Below are positions 31,697 to 36,448 of a DNA stretch of 36,448 nucleotides, piece by piece. A model generated the notes under the pieces. It was not told the DNA's origin and ran no database searches. It worked only from the letters and a program-made list of their open reading frames with translations. Source of the stretch: RFQD01 sp049314515 (GTDB lineage Bacteria > Actinomycetota > Actinomycetes > Actinomycetales > Microbacteriaceae); the NCBI GenBank assembly GCA_049314515.1, contig JBMOEY010000003.1:1-36448 (forward strand), read 5' to 3'. How positions within the stretch are numbered: the stretch's first letter is position 1; every line of letters starts with the position of its first letter. The position numbers were made by a program, and so were the translations under genes.

Positions 31697-32335
31697 ATGC
31701 GTTGGGAACGACTTTTTCAAGACCTTGAGGACCAACTCGACCGCGAAACCGATGCTGAACTGGAGGACATTGCTCGTGACGAAGAGCGCCGTCGCCTTTC
31801 CCGTCTAACGATGCGAGACCGCCTCCGGGAGCTCATTTATGTCGCCGCTGGGAATAGCGATGCGGATATAACGAATGGCGCGAACCGACCGGTTACCGCC
31901 CTCGTGGGCTTGCGCTACGCAGCTATTGGGGTCAGTGTCCTTCGTGTAGGGGGAGACTGGATCCTCGTTCAGATATCCACTCCTCAGTTGAAATCCGGTA
32001 CCGCGCTAATTCCAATCGCCGCGGTTCGATATGTCGAGCCCGTTCTAGTTGAGTCGGGAATCGAATCGCGTGAACAAGGGACGTCCGTCGCAAAGCAGCC
32101 GTCGGGATTGACAACGGACATTGGTCTTGCCTTTGTCCTTCGCGACTTGTCACGCCGGCGTCGACAGGTAACCGTGTGGATGGGTGAAGACGAAGTATCA
32201 GGAACGATTGACCGAGTGGGAAAGGATCACGTCGATATCAGCAGGAATTCCACCTCCCGCGCATATTCGTCAGAACAAGGCCGAAGGTTAGTCACCGTCG
32301 CTTGTCGATTTATTGACGTCATCTGTTTGGACTGA
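31697..32335 (+). CDS. Uncharacterised 212-aa actinobacterial protein with two SH3/Sm-like segments
   Basis: I do not recognise a named family. The N-terminus (MRWERLFQDLEDQLDRE, then a run rich in Glu and Arg up to about residue 40) looks like an amphipathic helix or short coiled coil. Two later segments resemble each other: residues 66-93 (VGLRYAAIGVSVLRVGGDWILV) and 158-181 (GEDEVSGTIDRVGKDHVDI). Both read as beta strands with a turn, and the second has the look of Sm/LSm or SH3-like barrels, but I claim only resemblance. No signal peptide or membrane helix is seen, so it should be cytoplasmic. The start ATG at 31697 has TAACGT six bases upstream. Neighbours are a small HTH protein convergent to it and the SAF/ATPase pair beyond. 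Confidence 0.75.
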   Translation: MRWERLFQDLEDQLDRETDAELEDIARDEERRRLSRLTMRDRLRELIYVAAGNSDADITNGANRPVTALVGLRYAAIGVSVLRVGGDWILVQISTPQLKSGTALIPIAAVRYVEPVLVESGIESREQGTSVAKQPSGLTTDIGLAFVLRDLSRRRRQVTVWMGEDEVSGTIDRVGKDHVDISRNSTSRAYSSEQGRRLVTVACRFIDVICLD

Positions 32336-32370
32336 ATTCACGCTCCCACAACGAACTGCGACATCACGAA

Positions 32371-32634
32371 TCAGAGCAGACGACCTTCCGTAAAGTCGCT
32401 CACATTTGAGAACTCTGCCTGGCGCATTCGAAGTAATTGCTGCTCGGCTTGGTAGCGATGAGCAATGAAGGCTTCAAGCTGCGCTGTTTCAATTCGTACT
32501 GGCCCATGGTCGCCCACTCGCAGCGAAGCAAGCTCACCCGACTTGAGCAGATTCATCACGTCATTGACATCAACATCGAGAATGTCCGCGACATCGACAA
32601 CGGACAGAAAGCGCGTGAGGTCGGAATCCGTCAT
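32371..32634 (-). CDS. Excisionase-type (MerR-like) helix-turn-helix protein
   Basis: A 87-residue protein. Residues 9-55 form an HTH_17/excisionase-type winged helix: FLSVVDVADILDVDVNDVMNLLKSGELASLRVG, then a wing strand PVRIETAQLEAFI. A charged C-terminal helix follows (about 57-75), with no sensor domain. BldC is a well-known small actinobacterial protein of this kind; here the resemblance is general. The ATG at 32634 has TAAAGT seven bases upstream and no Shine-Dalgarno; longer frames to 32724 lack support. It points away from the SAF gene and could regulate the divergent 146-base region between them. Its end is 35 bases from the convergent 212-aa gene. Confidence 0.83.
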   Translation of the reverse strand: MTDSDLTRFLSVVDVADILDVDVNDVMNLLKSGELASLRVGDHGPVRIETAQLEAFIAHRYQAEQQLLRMRQAEFSNVSDFTEGRLL

Positions 32635-32780
32635 GACGCTCACTTTAGGCGCGACGAGCATTTCGGAGCGGCCGTTGAAGGCAACTGTGGAAAACTCACC
32701 GGCAATATTCAGCAATCCCGACACGATGGCATCTGTCCTTCTGGACTGTCACAGCACATTCACACTTGAAAGAGATTCCC
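32635..32780. promoter_or_regulatory. Divergent control region of HTH gene and SAF-ATPase operon
   Basis: The gap holds TAAAGT (- strand, 32647 to 32642) 7 bases before the HTH start, and TGTGGAAAA (32686-32694), one mismatch from a DnaA box on the - strand. A short AGAGA lies 6 bases before the SAF gene ATG. No coding sequence is apparent. Confidence 0.4.
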
Positions 32781-33413
32781 ATGGCCCGAATAACTCGTTC
32801 CAATTCACTCCATGTTCGACGAAGACTTGACTCACGTTTGGTCGTCGGGTCGCTCGTGATTATTGCGTCGGTTTGCGCAGGGTACTTTGTCATCAATTCG
32901 GCCGATCATTCGAGCAAGGTCTATGTGACGACGACGACGCTATTTGCCGGGACTGCACTTACCGACCACAACCTCTCGCTCGTGCCGGCTAATCTCGCCT
33001 CCGCGAGTAACGCCTACATTGCGGAAGGCGATTTAGTTGCTGGGAGTATCGCCACGCGTACCATCGGAGCCGGGGAATTTCTCCCAGAAAGTGCCGTGGG
33101 GTCAGCATCCTCGGTCACTTCTACTCGTCTCGTCGTTGATGTCACTTCGGGACTTCCGACGGACACGATTCCCGGGACAGCGGTAGACGTGTGGGCGACA
33201 CTTGTCGATCCCTTTGGCGACGTGCCGAGTTCAAGTTCGATCGTTGTGCCAGGTGCCACGTTCGTGCGCGAAGTAGAGTCCAATTCAATTGCGAGCGAGG
33301 TGAGCTTGCGTGCGGAACTTCTCATCCCCCGTTCCGCTTTGCGATCACTGCTTGCCGCTCAGGGTGATGGTGCCCGCATAGTGGTGGTCCCAACCGTCAG
33401 TCAGGCTGGCTGA
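32781..33413 (+). CDS. SAF-domain membrane protein, CpaB/RcpC-like
   Basis: A 210-residue protein with a basic N-terminus, one transmembrane helix (about 20-39) and a SAF domain outside the membrane (about 46-108, containing LFAGTALTDHNLSLVPANL and TRTIGAGEFLPESAV). A second beta-rich half carries the typical PGTAVDVWATLVDPFGD. CpaB/RcpC proteins are periplasmic parts of Flp/Tad pilus machines, but similar small SAF proteins are common in Actinobacteria without a full machine. The ATG at 32781 is preceded by AGAGA. The next gene starts 2 bases after its stop, so the pair is one operon. Confidence 0.82.
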   Translation: MARITRSNSLHVRRRLDSRLVVGSLVIIASVCAGYFVINSADHSSKVYVTTTTLFAGTALTDHNLSLVPANLASASNAYIAEGDLVAGSIATRTIGAGEFLPESAVGSASSVTSTRLVVDVTSGLPTDTIPGTAVDVWATLVDPFGDVPSSSSIVVPGATFVREVESNSIASEVSLRAELLIPRSALRSLLAAQGDGARIVVVPTVSQAG

Positions 33414-33415
33414 GA

Positions 33416-34846
33416 ATGCGAGTCTTAAGTGCCTTCAATCAAGATGAGGGCGAGTCGATCTGCGCCGGAGCGGAGGCGGTTGGTCATTCAGTGGTTCGTC
33501 TTGGTGATTCTCCCGCTGCTGACATTACGGCCGCTCTTCGGCGCGACTCGTTCGATGTACTTATCGTGTCGGCACACCCGCATGCTTTGACCGCCGACGT
33601 CGTTGATGCGTGTGATGCGCGCGGGATTTTTCTCGTCGCGATTGTCGAGAATCGCCTTTCACATGAGAACGCGCGTCTCTGCGGCGTCGGCGATTACGTC
33701 GGCCCCTGGCAAACGTGGACTGAAATTGAGCAACTTCTGACAATTGACTCCCGTCGATACCAGGTCGAGAATTCTCAGGAGGAGGGTTCTCAGACGACCG
33801 ATTCTCTGAGACCCCCTACAGCGCCCCGTATCTTCTCGCCGGTTTCACGTTCGCGTGAGCCACGCGTAAGCTCTCTCGTCGCGTCTGAGCGAGACGAAGT
33901 TTCGAAAATCCCAAGAGTCGAGCCCATGACTGCCGCAACCGAAAATCCGGCAACGTCATTTCCTCGGGTTGTCACCGTCTGGGGCCCAACAGGGGCACCG
34001 GGACGAACGACGCTGGCGCTCAATATTGCGACACTCATGACCCAGCGTGGACTGCGAGTAGTTCTCATCGATGCTGATACGTTCGGCGGCGCCGTGGCGA
34101 TTCGACTCGGAATATTCGACGAAGCTCCGGGTATCGCGCGTGCCTGCCGACTTGCAGGTGCACAAGAACTCTCGGGCGCAGAGCTCGTCGACGTATCCCA
34201 CGAACTGCTTGTAAAAGGAAGACCGCTGCATGTTGTCACTGGAATTCTGGGGTCTTCGCGCTGGCCCGAGATTAGCCGAGACCGTCTCGAACGAGTGATT
34301 GAGTGCGCGCGCGAAGTTTTCGACGTGGTGGTTCTGGATGTCGGATTCTCGCTTGAGTCCGACGAAGAGATTTCGAGTGACCTTCTCGCCCCACGACGTA
34401 ACGCAGCAACGCATGCTGCACTCCGGGCCGCGACGGACGTTGTTGCCGTTGCAGGAAGTGATTCTGTCGGACTCGCGCGATTCATCAGGTTGTGGTCCGA
34501 TGTCAGTGAATCAAACCCGGATGCGCGATTCACCGTCTGTGTCAACCGCGTGGTCTGGCAGCGTGACGGCACGACGGCCGCGGAGAGCATCACGTCAGCC
34601 TTTTCACGGTTTGCGGGAATCCGGGATGTGATTTTGATCCCCGAGTCTTCGACACTCATGACTCGTGCAGATTCCCGTGGTGAGCCAGCGTGTCTAGTTG
34701 ACGCGGGCTCTGCGTTCACCCGGTCCTTGACGGAAATCGTGAGTCGACTCGTGGGCACATCGACCGCACGGCCGAGCAACGGAATCGCCACCCACATCAC
34801 AACAGGCATAAGGGACAAACTGCGGAGCGTGCGCCTCCTAGGCTAG
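33416..34846 (+). CDS. CpaE/TadZ-like P-loop ATPase of the MinD/ParA superfamily, degenerate Walker A
   Basis: A 476-residue protein. Residues 1-105 look like an atypical receiver (FDVLIVSAHPH, ending DYVGPW), 110-180 are a polar linker, and 185-440 are a MinD/ParA-type ATPase, the domain order of CpaE/TadZ. The P-loop is VWGPTGAPGRTTLALNIA. Aligned with KGGxGKT it reads TGAPGRT (192-198), so the signature lysine is Thr and the catalytic lysine is Arg197. Later motifs are VVLIDADTFGG (switch I/A') and FDVVVLDVGFSLE (Walker B-like). In Tad systems this protein places the pilus at the pole; no TadA, TadB, TadC or pilin gene is in view. It is translated 2 bases after the SAF gene and ends 4 bases before the pdtaS-type kinase. 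Confidence 0.82.
   Translation: MRVLSAFNQDEGESICAGAEAVGHSVVRLGDSPAADITAALRRDSFDVLIVSAHPHALTADVVDACDARGIFLVAIVENRLSHENARLCGVGDYVGPWQTWTEIEQLLTIDSRRYQVENSQEEGSQTTDSLRPPTAPRIFSPVSRSREPRVSSLVASERDEVSKIPRVEPMTAATENPATSFPRVVTVWGPTGAPGRTTLALNIATLMTQRGLRVVLIDADTFGGAVAIRLGIFDEAPGIARACRLAGAQELSGAELVDVSHELLVKGRPLHVVTGILGSSRWPEISRDRLERVIECAREVFDVVVLDVGFSLESDEEISSDLLAPRRNAATHAALRAATDVVAVAGSDSVGLARFIRLWSDVSESNPDARFTVCVNRVVWQRDGTTAAESITSAFSRFAGIRDVILIPESSTLMTRADSRGEPACLVDAGSAFTRSLTEIVSRLVGTSTARPSNGIATHITTGIRDKLRSVRLLG
34839..34844 (+). promoter_or_regulatory. Possible -10 for a leaderless pdtaS transcript
   Basis: TAGGCT is followed by AGAGGC and then the ATG at 34851. AGAGG could look like a Shine-Dalgarno but leaves only one base before the start, too short to work, so a leaderless message from a promoter inside the end of the ATPase gene is more likely. 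Confidence 0.42.
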
Positions 34847-34850
34847 AGGC

Positions 34851-36371
34851 ATGTCTGTTCTCGACGACCTGCTTGAGGCGCGCGATGCGTCACCGTTCGA
34901 CGTCGAGTGGTTGACCATTCTTTTGCGCGACTGGCAGCTCTTGGCAGACCTTGCGGTCGCCGACGTGGTGCTGTGGGTTCCCGATGCCGAGGGCGAGTTT
35001 GTCGCCGCATCCCACGCACGCCCGTCGGGCGCCGTGACGCTCTTCTACCGCGACTTCGTGGGCCAAAAAGTGCGCCAAGAATGGCGTGGGCAAATCACGC
35101 AGGCGTTCGAGACGCGCACCATCTCGGAGTCGGCCGACCCCGCATGGTTTGAAGAGACCCCCACTCGCGTGCGCGCGGTGCCCGTGGTGCGACCAGCACG
35201 ATCGGGAACCGACGAAACCGAGTCGACCGTCATCGCCGTCATCTCGATTCACATGAACCTGTCGGAGAACCGCATTCCGTCGCGACAGGAGATGACCTTT
35301 CACGCGTGTGCCGACGAACTCTTCGCCATGATTTCGTTGGGCAACTTCCCCGACCTCGAAGCGGCACCCGAGCCCAAGCGTGGCGCGCCGCGCGCATCCG
35401 ACGGGTTCATTCGACTCGACGTCGATGGCGACGTGCTGTTTGCGAGCCCCAACGCACTCTCGGCCTTCAACCGCATCGGCTACCGCGACGAACTCGAGGG
35501 GGAGTCGCTGAGTGAGGTGACCACGCGAGTGCTCACCGGGCGCATCAACGTGGACGAGTCGCTGCCGCTCGTCGTTACCGGTCGTGCACCGTGGCGCGCC
35601 GACATCGAAGCCGGTCGGGTGACCATCGCGCTGCGGGCGATTCCTTTTCGGCGCGGCACTGAGCGCACCGGCGCCATCGTGCTGTGCCGCGACGTGAGTG
35701 AGTTGCGCAACCAAGAGCGCGAACTCATGACCAAAGACGCAACGATTCGCGAGATTCACCACCGCGTGAAGAACAACCTGCAGACCGTGGCGTCACTCTT
35801 GCGTATTCAGGCTCGTCGCTCGCAATCTGATGAAGCGAAGGATGCCCTCACGCAAGCCATGCGTCGCGTCGCCTCCATCGCGGTGGTGCACGACACCCTG
35901 TCGGAGGGGCTCAACCAAAACGTCAACTTCGACGACGTGTTCGAGCGCGTGCTCGGTCTCGTCGCTGAAGTGGCCGCCATGCACGGCACCACCGCGCACC
36001 CAAGTTTCACCGGTTCGTTCGGTTCGCTGCCGAGCACGTACGCGACTCCGCTCTCACTTGCGCTCACCGAACTCGTCACCAACGCGGTCGAGCACGGGCT
36101 GGCCGGCCGCGAGGGCACCGTGATCATCGACGCAGAGCGCAGCGAAGAAACACTCTCGGTGACCATCACTGATAACGGAGCCGGGCTCACCAACGGCGAG
36201 GTCTCAGAAGGCTTGGGCACTCAGATTGTGCGCACGCTCATCGAGGGTGAACTCAGCGGAACAATCGACTGGGGGTCACCGGCAAGCGGTGGCACGATCG
36301 TGACGGTGCGCATCCCGCTTCGATTCATGAAAGAGACCGGAGTCACCGCCATTGCGGTAACCCCGGTCTAG
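34851..36371 (+). CDS. pdtaS: PdtaS-type sensor histidine kinase (HisKA_2/HWE-like)
   Basis: A 506-residue cytoplasmic kinase with no membrane helix. It has an N-terminal GAF-like domain (about 1-155, VVLWVPDAEGEFVAASHARP), a PAS domain (about 180-290, DGFIRLDVDGDVLFASPNALSAF), a HisKA_2 dimerisation helix with IREIHHRVKNNLQTVASLLRIQ (phosphate acceptor H303), and a HATPase domain (about 385-495) with LALTELVTNAVEHG and GLGTQIVRTLI. PdtaS phosphorylates PdtaR, an ANTAR RNA-binding regulator that lies elsewhere. Adjacency to whiB1 matches mycobacteria. The ORF starts at ATG 34851, 4 bases after the previous stop. Confidence 0.93.
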   Translation: MSVLDDLLEARDASPFDVEWLTILLRDWQLLADLAVADVVLWVPDAEGEFVAASHARPSGAVTLFYRDFVGQKVRQEWRGQITQAFETRTISESADPAWFEETPTRVRAVPVVRPARSGTDETESTVIAVISIHMNLSENRIPSRQEMTFHACADELFAMISLGNFPDLEAAPEPKRGAPRASDGFIRLDVDGDVLFASPNALSAFNRIGYRDELEGESLSEVTTRVLTGRINVDESLPLVVTGRAPWRADIEAGRVTIALRAIPFRRGTERTGAIVLCRDVSELRNQERELMTKDATIREIHHRVKNNLQTVASLLRIQARRSQSDEAKDALTQAMRRVASIAVVHDTLSEGLNQNVNFDDVFERVLGLVAEVAAMHGTTAHPSFTGSFGSLPSTYATPLSLALTELVTNAVEHGLAGREGTVIIDAERSEETLSVTITDNGAGLTNGEVSEGLGTQIVRTLIEGELSGTIDWGSPASGGTIVTVRIPLRFMKETGVTAIAVTPV

Positions 36372-36395
36372 ATCTAACTGCGTGAGGCGTTGTGC

Positions 36396-36448
36396 CTAGC
36401 CAGCGCGACGTGCACGAGCGGCACGACGCTTGAGCGCACGGCGCTCGT
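36396..36448 (-). CDS. whiB1: WhiB1-type Wbl protein, C-terminal end only
   Basis: The last 16 codons and stop are visible at the window edge: ERRALKRRAARARRAG. This is the basic DNA-binding tail that follows the GGxSEDERRALKRR region of actinobacterial WhiB1. The cysteines lie outside. Converging position next to pdtaS is that of Rv3219 (whiB1) and Rv3220c in M. tuberculosis. The call rests on a short tail plus this gene order. Confidence 0.75.
   Translation of the reverse strand, partial: ERRALKRRAARARRAG

Noticed and set aside
1..36448. CRISPR arrays, tRNA or rRNA genes, insertion sequences, attachment sites
   Set aside because: No regularly spaced repeats, no tRNA-like cloverleaf with CCA or GTTCRA pattern, no transposase or integrase, and an unbroken core gene order.

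Overview
The window is a dense, moderately high-GC stretch of chromosome from an actinobacterium, most likely a member of the Microbacteriaceae or a close relative. The evidence is gene content and order: accD-accE-birA-PH protein-GtrA-purK-purE, then manA-whiB2-DUF5719-metallopeptidase family-DUF3499-manB-ahcY-mtrA-mtrB-lpqB-comF-hpf-secA-Rv3235 family, then pdtaS-whiB1. From memory this is the same core neighbourhood as Mycobacterium tuberculosis roughly Rv3219-Rv3282. I see no rRNA, tRNA, insertion sequence, prophage or CRISPR array, and no gene-free gap above about 230 bases.

Layout. 1-570 (-): Maf pyrophosphatase cut by the window edge. 618-1913 (+): TrmA/RlmD-type RNA methyltransferase, followed by two strong hairpins. 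2140-4388 (-): accD, accE and a small TipAS-domain protein. 4445-5852 (+): biotin ligase and a PH-domain membrane protein. 5822-7092 (-): polyprenyl-phosphate mannosyltransferase and GtrA flippase-like protein. 7158-10206 (+): purK, purE, LCP cell-wall ligase. 10203-12504 (-): polytopic O-antigen-ligase-like protein and an acyl-CoA dehydrogenase. 12624-18841 (+): manA, whiB2, a giant membrane glycosyltransferase, DUF5719. 18855-19295 (-): metallopeptidase-family protein. 19331-31036 (+): DUF3499, manB, ahcY, mtrA-mtrB-lpqB, comF, hpf, secA. 31039-31518 (-): Rv3235 family. 31697-34846: a little-characterised module (212-aa protein, excisionase-type HTH, SAF protein, CpaE/TadZ-like ATPase). 34851-36371 (+): PdtaS-type kinase. 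36396-36448 (-): end of a WhiB1-type gene.

How the genes fit together. Three themes recur. Mannose and envelope: ManA and ManB lead from fructose-6-P to mannose-1-P, the GT2 enzyme would charge polyprenyl phosphate with mannose, and GtrA, the large glycosyltransferase, the O-antigen-ligase-like protein and LCP act on envelope glycans. Biotin carboxylation: AccD and AccE form the carboxyltransferase side of an acyl-CoA carboxylase and BirA biotinylates its partner. Growth control and secretion: MtrA-MtrB-LpqB, WhiB2, WhiB1, PdtaS, HPF and SecA.

The least explained part is 31519-34846. It has a CpaB-like and a CpaE-like gene with no TadA/CpaF ATPase or pilin gene in view, a HTH protein, and a 212-aa protein with what looks like an internal repeat. 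The ATPase has lost both lysines of the deviant Walker A motif. A second theme is translation initiation: many genes here have a TANNNT element exactly 6-7 bases before the start codon and no Shine-Dalgarno, the arrangement expected for leaderless mRNAs.
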